Shown: positions 7,446-16,550 of the stretch, piece by piece
Layout of the letters: every line of letters starts with the position of its first letter
Numbering within the stretch: the stretch's first letter is position 1
Source: Synechococcus sp. MIT S9220
GTDB lineage: Bacteria; Cyanobacteriota; Cyanobacteriia; PCC-6307; Cyanobiaceae
DNA: 64,000 nt
Direction: 5' to 3'
Assembly: GCF_014304815.1 (NCBI RefSeq)
Contig: NZ_CP047958.1
Span: 1,426,001-1,490,000 of the forward strand
Position numbers and translations under genes: made by a program
The notes under the pieces: generated by a model
The model's input: only the letters and a program-made list of their open reading frames with translations
Databases searched by the model: none
What the model was told of the DNA's origin: nothing

Positions 7446-8417
7446 TCAGAACGAGAAGCTCACGCCTGTGCCGGCATGATGGTTCCACCCTTTGCCACCT
7501 TCATCACTCCAGTTTTCTGAACTGTAGATAGGCTTCCAATGGGCAAATACAGCAATTTGGTCCGTAATTGGGTATTCAGCCTCTATTTCTCCACCCCAGT
7601 CAGTGCGGGAAGAAAGACCTGAGTAACTACCAGGTGAATAGAAACGAGGACCACCTGAAAGTGTGATATTCAACTGATCAACATTAAAACCAAAACCAGG
7701 CCAAAGATCAGTGTAATTACCGATATAAGTGCCATCAGATTCCCAACCAGTACGATTTTCAAGGGAAATGAAGACACCATCAATCACATCTTCGAGGCCG
7801 TCACCTAAAGCGAAGTTCACATCACCATCGCCGAATGCATAAGTCACATTAGCGCCAACCTCATTCTTCAGACCCTCACCATAGTGTTCACCTTTACCTG
7901 TGACGTAGTAGGGCATCCAAGAAAGCTGGAAAGACAACCGATCGTTCGGTTGATATCGAGCCGCAAAATATCCCCTGACGTCTGTTCTTTTCCAATCAGC
8001 TCCACTTCCATGGCTATGACCATGTTCTTCTTCCTCATGCCCTTCTTCCTCTTCTTCGTGAGCATGCTCTTCTTCGAGGTGAACTGTCCCATAAAAATGT
8101 TCTGCTTCGCCCCAAACACCAGCCGGACCAACAGTAGCTTCAATAGCAAAAGTACCATTATTTGGAAGTCCCCACTCAAAGACATAACCGAACTGGCCAT
8201 CAATTGCATAATGCGAAGGATCACCATTTAAATTAGTTTCGAAACCTCCATGTCCCTCAATCGTAATCGTGGGGATAACACGAGATTCACCAGCTGGCAA
8301 TTGTTCACCACCACCATGGCCGCCATGGGCATGGACCCCGCGGATTGCAGCATCACCAGCCAGCAACAAGGCAAGCCCAGCAGCGGCATTCAGAAACGAA
8401 AGACGAGAAAAGATCAT
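7446..8417 (-). CDS. His-rich outer-membrane beta-barrel protein, zinc linked
   Basis: 323 aa. A signal peptide ends near VHAHGG, so the mature N terminus begins with a His/Gly stretch (HAHGGHGGGE). Around residues 113-137 is a dense His/Glu loop (HLEEEHAHEEEEEGHEEEE and HGHSHG). The rest alternates aromatic and polar residues as in an outer-membrane barrel and ends in GVSFSF, a typical C-terminal strand with terminal Phe. It lies 36 bp downstream of znuA behind the same Zur-type box, so a role in passing zinc across the outer membrane is likely (inference). Base composition is more AT-rich than znuABC. Not a TonB-dependent receptor by size. Confidence 0.75.
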   Translation of the reverse strand: MIFSRLSFLNAAAGLALLLAGDAAIRGVHAHGGHGGGEQLPAGESRVIPTITIEGHGGFETNLNGDPSHYAIDGQFGYVFEWGLPNNGTFAIEATVGPAGVWGEAEHFYGTVHLEEEHAHEEEEEGHEEEEHGHSHGSGADWKRTDVRGYFAARYQPNDRLSFQLSWMPYYVTGKGEHYGEGLKNEVGANVTYAFGDGDVNFALGDGLEDVIDGVFISLENRTGWESDGTYIGNYTDLWPGFGFNVDQLNITLSGGPRFYSPGSYSGLSSRTDWGGEIEAEYPITDQIAVFAHWKPIYSSENWSDEGGKGWNHHAGTGVSFSF

Positions 8418-8453
8418 TGGATTGAAAGATTAGAAAAATAGAAAAACAAAAAG

Positions 8454-9347
8454 TCAGCGAATTGAGGCCCAACGCTCCTGAAGCTGAGCTGCACCGTTTT
8501 CATCACAACGTCCGCCCTGGGCAACAACGAACGTGCAGATGTTGCCTGTTGCTGTTTGGACAAGACTCTTCCCTGGAGCCTGGCCATCTGCAAACAAAGG
8601 CTTGCTGGCGAGGGGAACGCCACTGGCCTTGCTGATCCGGCGCATCGTCTTGGAGGGGGGCAATGCTTCGGGGAAGATCACCTTGGTTCCTGACTTCTTG
8701 ATCGCCTTACTGATGGCACTCAGGCTGGAGGGGCGCATGCGGCCGCCGGTGGCATATTCATCAATGACAGGAAGTTCGCGAATGCCGAACCGACGTGCCA
8801 AGAAGGAATAGGCGCGGTGTCCTGTAATCAGAACGCGCTGTTCAGCAGGCACGGTCTGAATCTGCTGGCCCGTCCAGGTTCCGAGCGAACCCAGCACTGA
8901 ATCCATGGCAGCCCTGCGTTGATCGATCGCTGCGTCCTGAGTTCCGTTGAACACAGGCTTGAGCTTGACCGCAACCGCATTGGTCATGGACGCCGCGATC
9001 GCAGGGTCATGCCAGAGATGCGGATCGTTCAAGGGATTACTGGGAACAGCTATTTCACCAACGGACACAACCGGGCCGCCGGCTTTGACACCCTTCAGCG
9101 CGGGAGTGAGGTTGTAACCGTTCAGCAGCACAAGCTTGGCCTTGCTGAGATTGCTGCGATCAGCAGGCCTGAGGGCCATGGTGTGCGGGTCTGACCCCGG
9201 CGGGATTAAGCAAATCACGCGGGCCTGATCAGCCACCAGCTTCTTGGTGATGTCGCAAAGAACGCCGTCAACTGCAACAACCGTTGGGGCTGAGGACGCA
9301 GCAGCTAGCAGGGTTCCTGCTGCTGCCGTGACGAAAGGGAAAGGCAA
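8454..9347 (-). CDS. znuA: Zinc ABC transporter substrate-binding protein ZnuA
   Basis: Periplasmic cluster A-I binding protein delivering Zn2+ to ZnuB. Signal peptide TAAAGTLLAAASSAPTVVA. Metal-ligand motifs: GSDPHTM, NDPHLWHDPA, ITGHRAYSFLARRF and a C-terminal acidic site; length 297 aa is normal. The only usable start is the TTG at 9347, because an in-frame stop lies at 9378. A Zur-type box is centred 32 bp upstream. It is separated from znuB by that promoter, so it forms a second unit with the outer-membrane protein. Confidence 0.92.
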   Translation of the reverse strand: MPFPFVTAAAGTLLAAASSAPTVVAVDGVLCDITKKLVADQARVICLIPPGSDPHTMALRPADRSNLSKAKLVLLNGYNLTPALKGVKAGGPVVSVGEIAVPSNPLNDPHLWHDPAIAASMTNAVAVKLKPVFNGTQDAAIDQRRAAMDSVLGSLGTWTGQQIQTVPAEQRVLITGHRAYSFLARRFGIRELPVIDEYATGGRMRPSSLSAISKAIKKSGTKVIFPEALPPSKTMRRISKASGVPLASKPLFADGQAPGKSLVQTATGNICTFVVAQGGRCDENGAAQLQERWASIR

Positions 9348-9371
9348 GATGCGACAAAATATCTTCGGAAA

Positions 9372-9386
9372 TGATAATCATTCTCA
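9372..9386. promoter_or_regulatory. Zur-type box upstream of znuA
   Basis: TGATAATCATTCTCA matches the 7-1-7 pattern TGANAANNATTNTCA seen at three other places in this window (10892, 29357 as a core match, 29388). It ends 25 bp before the znuA start, consistent with zinc-dependent repression. Confidence 0.8.
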
Positions 9387-9399
9387 TTCATCATGCAAG

Positions 9400-10191
9400 T
9401 CAGGCTGAATGGGCTGGTCGCAACTTGGGCAGGCAGAGCAAAACCATGCAAACAACGCCGATCAGGGGGCCCGGTGGAAGATTGAGCGGAACAGCTAACA
9501 AGAAGCCCACGGCACTGAGGCCCAGGCCCACCAGCGCCGACTGAAGCATTGCGGCACGCAAGCTGCTCACCCTCCAGAGACCAGGGAGCACCGGTGCGCA
9601 CAACAGGCCAATCACCAGAATCACCCCCACAGCAGCCATGGCGCTCACGATCACCATGGAGGTGACCAGTGCCTGAACCAGTTGCAAACCGCGGACCGGC
9701 AATCCGGAAGCCTGGGCACCCTCTGGATCAACACCCAGAAACACAAGCTGTCGGTAGCGGGTCAGAAGCAACAGGGCCATCGCGGCAGCAGCTACAAGAA
9801 CTCTGTACAGATCTGACCAGTCGACGATCAGCAAATCGCCGAACAGAAGCGCTTCCAAATCAAGGCGAATGTTGAGCACAGGAATCAAGAGCACACCGAG
9901 ACCGAGAAAACCGGCCAGCACCGTGTTGATCACAGCTTCCTGTCCAGCCGGTTGCCCTCGCTGCATGCGCTCAGCCGCCAGTGACCCAAGCAGACCACTG
10001 AGCACCCCGCCAATGGCAGGGTCCACACCAAAGGCCACTGCGATGGCAACGCCTGGCAAAACAGCATGGGAAATCAGATTCGCTTGCAAAACGCGCCGTT
10101 GCGTCACCAGCAACGTGCCGGTGATGGGACAGAGCACCCCAATCAGCAATGCCATCAACAAAGGAACCAACCAGAGATCGAGTTCACTCAT
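9400..10191 (-). CDS. znuB: Zinc ABC transporter permease ZnuB
   Basis: 263 aa from the ATG at 10191, with about eight hydrophobic helices; ABC-3 permease family. Characteristic stretch NLISHAVLPGVAIAVAFGVD near residue 40. It overlaps the end of znuC by 8 bp, so the pair is one operon. The longer reading to 10281 adds unrelated residues. Confidence 0.9.
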   Translation of the reverse strand: MSELDLWLVPLLMALLIGVLCPITGTLLVTQRRVLQANLISHAVLPGVAIAVAFGVDPAIGGVLSGLLGSLAAERMQRGQPAGQEAVINTVLAGFLGLGVLLIPVLNIRLDLEALLFGDLLIVDWSDLYRVLVAAAAMALLLLTRYRQLVFLGVDPEGAQASGLPVRGLQLVQALVTSMVIVSAMAAVGVILVIGLLCAPVLPGLWRVSSLRAAMLQSALVGLGLSAVGFLLAVPLNLPPGPLIGVVCMVLLCLPKLRPAHSA

Positions 10192-10885
10192 GGAATGACT
10201 CCTGCACAGCAAGATTGCTGCCGAGCATGCTGCGCACCTGCTGCGGAGCGCCATCAGCCACGACACGTCCATCCAGCACAATCACTCGGTCATACAAATC
10301 AAGAGCTGAGCCCCAGTCATGGTTGCTGACCAACAAGGTCTGCCCCGCATCAGCCAGTTGACGCATCAGGGCAATCAACTGCCCCCGGGAAGGCGGATCA
10401 ATCGCAGCGCAAGGTTCATCCAACAACAGAACTCGCGACGGCTGCACCAAGGTGCGTGCCAACAACGCCCGTTGCTGCTGTCCTCCCGACAACGCATCCA
10501 AGCGACGCGTCGCCAGCGATTCCAGACCAACACGCTGCAATGCCGCTTCCCGGTCGCAACATCCAAATGAACTGTTCCCCATCGCTCCAAGAGCGACAAA
10601 CTCACGCACGGTGATGGGGAAAGACCAGTCGATCCGACCACGCTGTGGCATCAGCACCACCCGATCACGGCAGCTCTGAATCGGCATTCCATCGCAAGCA
10701 ACCATTCCCGCAGAGGGAATCAGCCGGCCCTGCAGCAAATGCAGCAAGGTGGATTTACCAGCTCCGTTGGCGCCGACCAGCGCCGTCAGCGTTCCGGCTT
10801 CCAGTGTCAGCGACACATCATCAAGAACAACTCGGTTGCCATAGGCGACGGATAGACCTTGCGCAACGAGGGGTGGCACCCTCAT
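10184..10885 (-). CDS. znuC: Zinc ABC transporter ATP-binding protein ZnuC
   Basis: 233-aa ABC ATPase. Walker A GANGAGKST, signature LSGGQQQRALLAR, Walker B VLLLDEPCAAID, then the switch His in LLVSNHDWG. First gene of znuCB. A near-perfect Zur-type palindrome lies 7 bp upstream of the ATG, leaving a very short or absent leader. Confidence 0.92.
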   Translation of the reverse strand: MRVPPLVAQGLSVAYGNRVVLDDVSLTLEAGTLTALVGANGAGKSTLLHLLQGRLIPSAGMVACDGMPIQSCRDRVVLMPQRGRIDWSFPITVREFVALGAMGNSSFGCCDREAALQRVGLESLATRRLDALSGGQQQRALLARTLVQPSRVLLLDEPCAAIDPPSRGQLIALMRQLADAGQTLLVSNHDWGSALDLYDRVIVLDGRVVADGAPQQVRSMLGSNLAVQESFHE

Positions 10886-10891
10886 GGGCAG

Positions 10892-10906
10892 TGAGAACGA
10901 TTCTCA
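10892..10906. promoter_or_regulatory. Zur-type box upstream of znuCB
   Basis: TGAGAACGATTCTCA, a nearly perfect palindrome of the same pattern as the znuA box. Its position immediately before the start codon favours repression. Confidence 0.82.
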
Positions 10907-10912
10907 GCCAAC

Positions 10913-12298
10913 TTATCGAGATGGCTTTGAAAAGTCAGTCAATACTCCTCCGGCCGGCAGCCAACGCGCCAGCACCGCCGGTTGCTCCAGCACCTCAAGG
11001 TTGAGTGTGCTGCCGGAGATCAAAGCAATCCGTCCGTTGTCAGCCGCAGGCTTCTGAACCACAGTCAGCAATTGATCACTCACCGGGTCGTAGTCGAGTT
11101 CCGACCCTGAGCTCAAACGCCATGGCCCCAGGGAGCGTCGACTGATCTCTTGCCCTTCGCTGTCGAGCTGCAGGAGCACGTCCTCGGTACGCAGGCCGGC
11201 TTCCCGCAACACCAGCCAGAGGCGCTCGCCACCGTTATCGCAGGCCGCCGCCATCACCCCCGCCTCACCCAGCCAAACCTGCTTTGGAGGCCGGGCCGGA
11301 ATCACCAGCTCCAGGGATCGGCGGTAGTCAGGCCAGTGACGCACCAGCAGAGCACGCCCGGAGCCGGAGCAGAAGGCTTTCACCTCCCGACTTCCAGGCA
11401 GTGACTGCCTTGATCCTCCATCCAAGGAAGGATTGAAGGGCAGCAACTCCAAACCGTCGTAAGACGGCAACACCAGTCCGTTGCCATCAGGGAGCAGACG
11501 CAGAGGACCACTGGCCTTCAAATCCAGGAGCCGGCGTGCTTTGCCTCTGGATTGAATCCAGACGCGATCACTATCTGGCTCAAACCCCCCGAGCTGAACC
11601 AGCAATTCACCCAGTTGATTGCTACTCAGATGAGCAAACAGCAGCGATCCCGAGTCTCCGGACTCCAGCTCCTCAAGGCTGCCCAGCACTGGATCACCAA
11701 GACCTTGCTCATGGATGCTCAGAGCCTGTTGATCCAGTTGACGCAGCAGCACCCGCTGCCGTGCCTCACTGTCGTCGCTGACCAGTGCAACACCAGAGCC
11801 ATTGCCCAGGGGTTCAATCTGCAGAATGCGTTGCTGGACCGGTGCAAGCGACTGCCATCGTCCGTCTCGCAGGCGCAGCTTCAAGCGTTCTCCCTCTCCG
11901 CTGGGCACCACCGCAAGCAGGTGGGGCCTGGGATTCCACCAGACCATTTGCTTCTTGAGGGGCAACTGCCGCAGATCCTGACCAAGCAGTTCCAGACGCA
12001 GAGGCCCCCTAATCGGTTGGCCGGAGTCCACCAGAAGCCGCAGACGATCCTGTCGACCAAACCAGCTGTGAGGAAGATCCGGAGCCAATGAACTGGCTGC
12101 GACGGTGTCGCGATCCATCGGTCTGCTGAAGATCACATCCAGCGCAGCGGCTCCGGAGCGCAGGGGCTGAATGGCCACGGATTGAAGCCAAGGTGGTCGT
12201 CGCAGCAGGATCTGTTGCTGCACAACAGCCAGTCCGGCCAGAGCCGCAAGGCTTCCAAGCAACAGCCGCGGCCTTGCCGATGAGGCCTGCGTGGTCAT
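10913..12298 (-). CDS. Membrane-anchored beta-propeller-like protein
   Basis: 461 aa, unrecognised. One N-terminal transmembrane helix (LLLGSLAALAGLAVVQQQIL) followed by an extracytoplasmic domain rich in repeating beta segments such as GNGSGVALVSDD and DGNGLVLPSYDG, similar in texture to WD40/TolB-like propellers. It overlaps the TIGR03943-type gene upstream by 4 bp and ends just outside the Zur box of znuCB, making it the last gene of a three-gene operon with a COG0701 permease. Confidence 0.6.
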   Translation of the reverse strand: MTTQASSARPRLLLGSLAALAGLAVVQQQILLRRPPWLQSVAIQPLRSGAAALDVIFSRPMDRDTVAASSLAPDLPHSWFGRQDRLRLLVDSGQPIRGPLRLELLGQDLRQLPLKKQMVWWNPRPHLLAVVPSGEGERLKLRLRDGRWQSLAPVQQRILQIEPLGNGSGVALVSDDSEARQRVLLRQLDQQALSIHEQGLGDPVLGSLEELESGDSGSLLFAHLSSNQLGELLVQLGGFEPDSDRVWIQSRGKARRLLDLKASGPLRLLPDGNGLVLPSYDGLELLPFNPSLDGGSRQSLPGSREVKAFCSGSGRALLVRHWPDYRRSLELVIPARPPKQVWLGEAGVMAAACDNGGERLWLVLREAGLRTEDVLLQLDSEGQEISRRSLGPWRLSSGSELDYDPVSDQLLTVVQKPAADNGRIALISGSTLNLEVLEQPAVLARWLPAGGVLTDFSKPSR

Positions 12299-12999
12299 GG
12301 CTCGAGCGGGCGCTCAGGCCTTGGTATCAGTGTCATCTGAGTCGGCTTCACCACACTGACCGGAACCCCATTCCGCTCCTGCACAATCATCGTCCCCTCG
12401 ATCGAAAACCATTGGTCCGCCTGAGGATTCGCCTCAGCTGGCCAGTCCACGGGCAGGCCGGCTGGCGTTGCATCCGCGAGGCAGCAACGCACCGTCAAGC
12501 GAGCCAACTGCAAGGGTTCACCAGGTCGATCCAGAACAAAACCACTGATCCGCACCGGATCTCCTGCATGCAACTCCGGGTCGGGTTGACTGCGAAGCAG
12601 CCGCACCCACTCCGTCAGTGTGCGCTGCTCCGGAGGCAGGAAAAAACTCAGACTCGGTGCCGCCGGAAGACTGTCCGGACGGCTCGCGGCAAGGTCACTG
12701 AACGATGGTCGGGGAGGCAGAAGCAAGATCAACAACGCCACTGCTGCGGAGAACAGCCAGCCGAGTGGAGCAACAGGCAGTCGACGTCGACCAGCCAGCC
12801 GCAGCTGGATCAGTCCAACCAGCATCAGCACCACACCGGCAACGGCGACCACCGGGTGAAAGGCCGCATTCAGCAGCAGATCCAACCGGGAAGACAGGCT
12901 GCTCCACACCAGCACCCATCCCCAGAGCGTGAGCACCAGAGGGGGGAGAACAGCTGCCCGACGCAGGTGACGCAAGGATCTCATCGCAGCAGACACCAC
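12295..12999 (-). CDS. TIGR03943/DUF1980-type membrane protein
   Basis: 234 aa with two or three N-terminal hydrophobic segments and a C-terminal soluble domain containing DPVRISGFVLDRP and LTVRCCLADATPAGLPVDWP, the pattern of the YcgQ-like family. These are nearly always next to COG0701 permeases, as here (1 bp apart). GTG start at 12999, or ATG at 12984. Comparative studies have linked this pair to zinc regulons in other bacteria; I see no Zur box directly upstream of this operon. Confidence 0.72.
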   Translation of the reverse strand: MVSAAMRSLRHLRRAAVLPPLVLTLWGWVLVWSSLSSRLDLLLNAAFHPVVAVAGVVLMLVGLIQLRLAGRRRLPVAPLGWLFSAAVALLILLLPPRPSFSDLAASRPDSLPAAPSLSFFLPPEQRTLTEWVRLLRSQPDPELHAGDPVRISGFVLDRPGEPLQLARLTVRCCLADATPAGLPVDWPAEANPQADQWFSIEGTMIVQERNGVPVSVVKPTQMTLIPRPERPLEP

Positions 13000-13000
13000 A

Positions 13001-13960
13001 TCAGAGCTGAATCAGATTCACCCACTGGCCAATCAGCAAAACCATCAGTGATGCAGACAGCGCTGTGATTGCAATGGCTCGTGGCGTGAGCAGAACGGTG
13101 AACAATCCGGCCAGTTTGAGATCAACGACCGGTCCAAGCAACAGGAAAGCCAGTAATGCTCCTGGCGTGACCTGGGCGGCAAAACCCAGTGCCAGAAAAG
13201 CGTCCACACTCGAACACACCGAGACCACCAACGCCAGCAGCATCAACGCAAGCACCGAGAGCGTCGGCGCACTACCAAGTGCCAGCAGCCAACTGCGCGG
13301 CAGCCAGGTTTGCACCACGGCGGCCAAAGCACTACCGAGCACCAACAACGTGAGCAGGCTGAGGAATTCCCGGGTGCTGTGGAAGAGAAGCTCACGCGGC
13401 AAAAGGGCCGTTGATTGGGCTGGCATTGCAGGCTTGGCCGGACCTGCTCCGACCAGTCCTGTGCGGCGCTCGAGCAACCCGATGCTCGACAGGGGCTGAC
13501 TGAGCCTGCGCTCTTCCAGCAGTGCACCCTGAAGCAGACGGGATTCAGGAATCAGCCCCAGCAGAGCACTCAAAGCCAGTGCAATCACAAATGCCCCAGC
13601 AGGCCTGGCCCAAAGCAACCAGGTTTGATCTGGAAATGCCGCCCAGGTACTGGCCAGAACAATGGGGTTGAGAACCGGCGCAGCGAAAAGAAAGCCGAAT
13701 CCCGTGCCAAGAGGAGCGCCGCTGGCCAGGAGGCGACGAGCCACCGGCACATTGCCGCATTCACAGGCTGGGAGCGCAAACCCGAGCAAGGCTCCAACGA
13801 TTGGCGCGAGCAGGGGATTTCGTGGCAGACGACGAACCCAGGCCGACTGGGGAACCAGCCAGCGAGCGAGGCCGGCGATGGTGACTCCCAACATCAAAAA
13901 GGGAAGTGCCTCGATCAGCAGGCCTTGGAAGATGGCCCAACCGGTTGCGACACGCGTCAT
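13001..13960 (-). CDS. COG0701 (DUF318) permease
   Basis: 319 aa with about eight transmembrane helices. Family signature LPACECGNVPVARRLLASGA near residue 63, with the Cys pair and Gly-Asn-Val-Pro typical of these permeases. First gene of an operon with the TIGR03943-type and propeller-like proteins. The substrate is unknown; the Cys motif and the adjoining zinc genes make a metal plausible (inference). Confidence 0.82.
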   Translation of the reverse strand: MTRVATGWAIFQGLLIEALPFLMLGVTIAGLARWLVPQSAWVRRLPRNPLLAPIVGALLGFALPACECGNVPVARRLLASGAPLGTGFGFLFAAPVLNPIVLASTWAAFPDQTWLLWARPAGAFVIALALSALLGLIPESRLLQGALLEERRLSQPLSSIGLLERRTGLVGAGPAKPAMPAQSTALLPRELLFHSTREFLSLLTLLVLGSALAAVVQTWLPRSWLLALGSAPTLSVLALMLLALVVSVCSSVDAFLALGFAAQVTPGALLAFLLLGPVVDLKLAGLFTVLLTPRAIAITALSASLMVLLIGQWVNLIQL

Positions 13961-14127
13961 TCAGCCCTGAGCACTTCAGCTCCAACCGTTTGTTATTTGC
14001 TGTTCAACGTAGGAAGCAACTTCAGCGATGTCGACATCACTCTGCTTGGCAGGTGAACCAGAAGCAGAGAACAGACATCCGCATCCATCACCACTAACGT
14101 CCGAAGAAAGACGTCGTCTTGGAATTC

Positions 14128-14616
14128 ATGGTGCGACGCTCGCTGCAGTGGGTGCTGAGTTTGCTGATTGCAGCCGCAGTGCTCTGGGCTCCCGCAGAAG
14201 CCATGGCCTGCATTCCAGGTTTGAAGTGGGGCATGGACAGCTCCACCGTTGAACAGCGTCTGGAAGTTTCTCTGGAAACAGCCCGTTCCCTGGACGAGGA
14301 TTCCTCAGCTATCTATCGAGTCAGCGACCAGCACATCGGTGAAATCCCAGTTGAGCAGTTGGATCTGCGCTTTGGCAGCCAAGGGCTTGAACAACTGGTG
14401 TACAGCTTGCCCAGCAATTCAATGACAGAAGTGCTGGCAGGGCTCAGAACCCGATATGGGTCTCCCGTGAGCACAACAATCAAACACACAGATCAGGCCC
14501 CGCAACAGGTCTGGATCTGGAATACAGAAGACGACTGCATCACGGCGGTGAGAGCCGAAGATCAGAAATTTCTGCTCAGCTACCGACCAAGCCGGCTCCG
14601 ACCATCACTGCTTTGA
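14128..14616 (+). CDS. Secreted hypothetical protein
   Basis: 162 aa from the ATG at 14128. Signal peptide SLQWVLSLLIAAAVLWAPAEAMA. The mature domain begins CIPGLKWGMDSSTVEQRL and has two further regions reminiscent of small periplasmic folds, with another Cys at EDDCITAV, so one disulfide is possible. No family recognised. Confidence 0.65.
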   Translation: MVRRSLQWVLSLLIAAAVLWAPAEAMACIPGLKWGMDSSTVEQRLEVSLETARSLDEDSSAIYRVSDQHIGEIPVEQLDLRFGSQGLEQLVYSLPSNSMTEVLAGLRTRYGSPVSTTIKHTDQAPQQVWIWNTEDDCITAVRAEDQKFLLSYRPSRLRPSLL

Positions 14617-14638
14617 TGGCCTGAGCCGGTCAGCACAA

Positions 14639-14920
14639 TCAGTGAGCGCCGTGGCCATGCGATGAACAAGGCATCCACTGGTTGCCCATCTTGTGAGCCC
14701 CTGTGCAATTGAAGCCTGGGGCAGCGGCTTCAGCCTCAGCTTGGGTGCTGAACATGGCTTTCTTGCCCTGGGCCGTACTGGTGGACTGACCAGACAGCAG
14801 GGTGCCGGTGTGGTCGTCGCCAGGGACATGGTGGGCCCGGGCCGATTGTGCTCCCACGAGCGTGAGTGCGGCCAGTGCGGCCAGGGAACCCCGAACGACG
14901 GATCGGTTGGAGAGGAGCAT
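14639..14920 (-). CDS. DUF3721 domain protein, exported
   Basis: 93 aa from ATG 14920. A signal-like N terminus (GSLAALAALTLVGAQSARA), a short linker, and the DUF3721 block: KAMFSTQAEAEAAAPGFNC, then CTGAHKMGNQWMPC and a His-rich tail SSHGHGAH. Cys and His residues suggest possible metal binding. Known mainly from marine cyanobacteria; function unknown. Confidence 0.75.
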   Translation of the reverse strand: MLLSNRSVVRGSLAALAALTLVGAQSARAHHVPGDDHTGTLLSGQSTSTAQGKKAMFSTQAEAEAAAPGFNCTGAHKMGNQWMPCSSHGHGAH

Positions 14921-14992
14921 CAGGCTGGACAACGCAGATGTGTTTGTCCCATTCTCCAACATCAGCCCAGCCTTTGTGCACCCCTTTACGAA

Positions 14993-15586
14993 CTAGCGGG
15001 CATCAAATGGTGCTGAGGAGTGATGCAGCACGATGCGAACCGAGCCATCCATTTCACGGATGAACGTCCAGGTTTTCTCAGGAGCCGCCGTCTGTCCTTC
15101 GGCATCAGTGACGATCACCTGCCCCATGGTGTTCGCAGTGTTACCAAAGAGCTGCACCACTTCGTCTTTGATCTCGCACTTGACCCAGTGGCGATAGGTG
15201 GCGAATCCCAGCTTCTTGTCGCGGAAGAGGGGGATCGAAGGGTCGGGTCCCACGAAGTAAGCCAGAGCCCCATCCCTGGTTGTGCGGAACGTATCTGGTC
15301 CTGTGGCATAGGTGGGCTTAAACGCCACAGGCCCGTAGTTGTAGGCATACGCCGTGTCGATCACGGCAGCAGCCTTGGCTTTGGCCGCGTCATAACCACC
15401 GTTCTGATAAGCGGCACTGATAGCCAACAAAGCATCGCACCAACCTTGTTGGATTTGATTGACTTCAGCTTCAGTAATTGCAGTATTGAACACCTGAACC
15501 ACAGGCTTGGCCTGAACCTGCGCACAAATAAGGGATGAGACCGCAACAGCGGCAGCGGCAACTGATGAACGTCGCAACAAAGTCAT
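14993..15586 (-). CDS. Secreted NTF2-like/SnoaL-like protein
   Basis: 197 aa from ATG 15586. Signal peptide SVAAAAVAVSSLICAQVQA. The mature part resembles the NTF2-like cone fold: EAEVNQIQQGWCDALLAIS, GPVAFKPT, DGALAYFVG and a C-terminal strand FIREMDGSVRIVLHHSS. Such domains are often accessory or lyase-like; no catalytic assignment is possible. Stands alone, divergent from nothing recognised. Confidence 0.6.
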   Translation of the reverse strand: MTLLRRSSVAAAAVAVSSLICAQVQAKPVVQVFNTAITEAEVNQIQQGWCDALLAISAAYQNGGYDAAKAKAAAVIDTAYAYNYGPVAFKPTYATGPDTFRTTRDGALAYFVGPDPSIPLFRDKKLGFATYRHWVKCEIKDEVVQLFGNTANTMGQVIVTDAEGQTAAPEKTWTFIREMDGSVRIVLHHSSAPFDAR

Positions 15587-15653
15587 GGAAAGTGTCGTCA
15601 CTAAGCGCTACTTAGCTAAAGCGCGTTGATGCGTAAACAATCGGGGCCGAGCC

Positions 15654-16487
15654 TCAGGAGGACGGTCTGCAGAGGATTCCGTGACGCGGCGCCAACAGGA
15701 ATGCCAGCAGGAAAAGACCGGTCTGAACCAGAACGATGCAGCCAGCCGTGGAGCTGTCGGTCCAGTAGCTGAGATAAACGCCCAGAAGACTGGACAGCAC
15801 ACTGCTGCCGATCGCCAGCCAGGTCATGCGATCAAAGCGATCAGTCAGCAGATAAGCCGTCGCACCCGGTGTCACCAACATGGCCACCACAAGGATGATG
15901 CCAACGGTTTGCAGGCCGGCGACCGCCGCAAGCGACAACACCGACAGCAGCAGGTAATGGAGGAAACCGGTGTTGATCCCGATCGAGCGGGCATGGGTGG
16001 GATCGAAGCAAAACAGCAGCAAATCACGTCGGAACAGCAGCAGCAGCGCAACAACGACGAGGCAGATCATCCAGGTCTGCTGGATATCAGCCGCGGAAAT
16101 CCCCAGCACGTTGCCGAACAGAATCTGAGTGAGATCGATATTGCTGCGCGTCTTGGAGACCAGCACCAAACCAAGAGCGAAGAAGCCTGTGAAAACAAGG
16201 CCGATCACCGTGTCTTCCTTGATGCGCGACTTCTGCTTCACGAAACCGATGGTGGCCACCGATCCCACACCGAACACAAAGGCTCCCAAGGAAAAAGGCA
16301 ATCCCAGGGCGTAGGCCAACACCACACCGGGAAGAACGGCATGGGATACGGCATCGCCCATCAGGGCCCATCCCTTCAGCGTCATGTAGCAGGAGAGCAG
16401 ACCGCAGACTCCGCCAACAAGTGCACTGATCATCAGCGCTCGCACCATGAAGTCATGACGCAGAGGCTCTAGCAGGACGTCAGGCAA
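15654..16487 (-). CDS. mntB: Metal ABC transporter permease, MntB-like
   Basis: 277-aa ABC-3 family permease with about eight helices; contains DAVSHAVLPGVVLAYALG and GLQTVGIILVVAMLVTPGAT. TTG start at 16487 supported by AGAGGGGG eight bases upstream. Third gene of an operon with an ATPase and a lipoprotein. By binding-protein type the substrate is probably Mn2+, but Zn2+ or Fe2+ cannot be excluded. Confidence 0.82.
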   Translation of the reverse strand: MPDVLLEPLRHDFMVRALMISALVGGVCGLLSCYMTLKGWALMGDAVSHAVLPGVVLAYALGLPFSLGAFVFGVGSVATIGFVKQKSRIKEDTVIGLVFTGFFALGLVLVSKTRSNIDLTQILFGNVLGISAADIQQTWMICLVVVALLLLFRRDLLLFCFDPTHARSIGINTGFLHYLLLSVLSLAAVAGLQTVGIILVVAMLVTPGATAYLLTDRFDRMTWLAIGSSVLSSLLGVYLSYWTDSSTAGCIVLVQTGLFLLAFLLAPRHGILCRPSS

Positions 16488-16550
16488 TGTTGTGCCCCCT
16501 CTGATCCCTGCGCTGTTTCAGCAAACAGGCCATTCGGCAGACAGTGAAGA

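Noticed and set aside
12193-13068. Long plus-strand open frame opposite the TIGR03943-type gene
   Set aside because: Low-complexity Gln/Arg/His composition, no ribosome binding site, and a supported operon on the other strand.
15681-16472. Long plus-strand open frame opposite the mntB-like permease
   Set aside because: Gln/His/Arg-rich translation typical of an antisense shadow of a hydrophobic membrane protein; the permease on the minus strand has clear family motifs.
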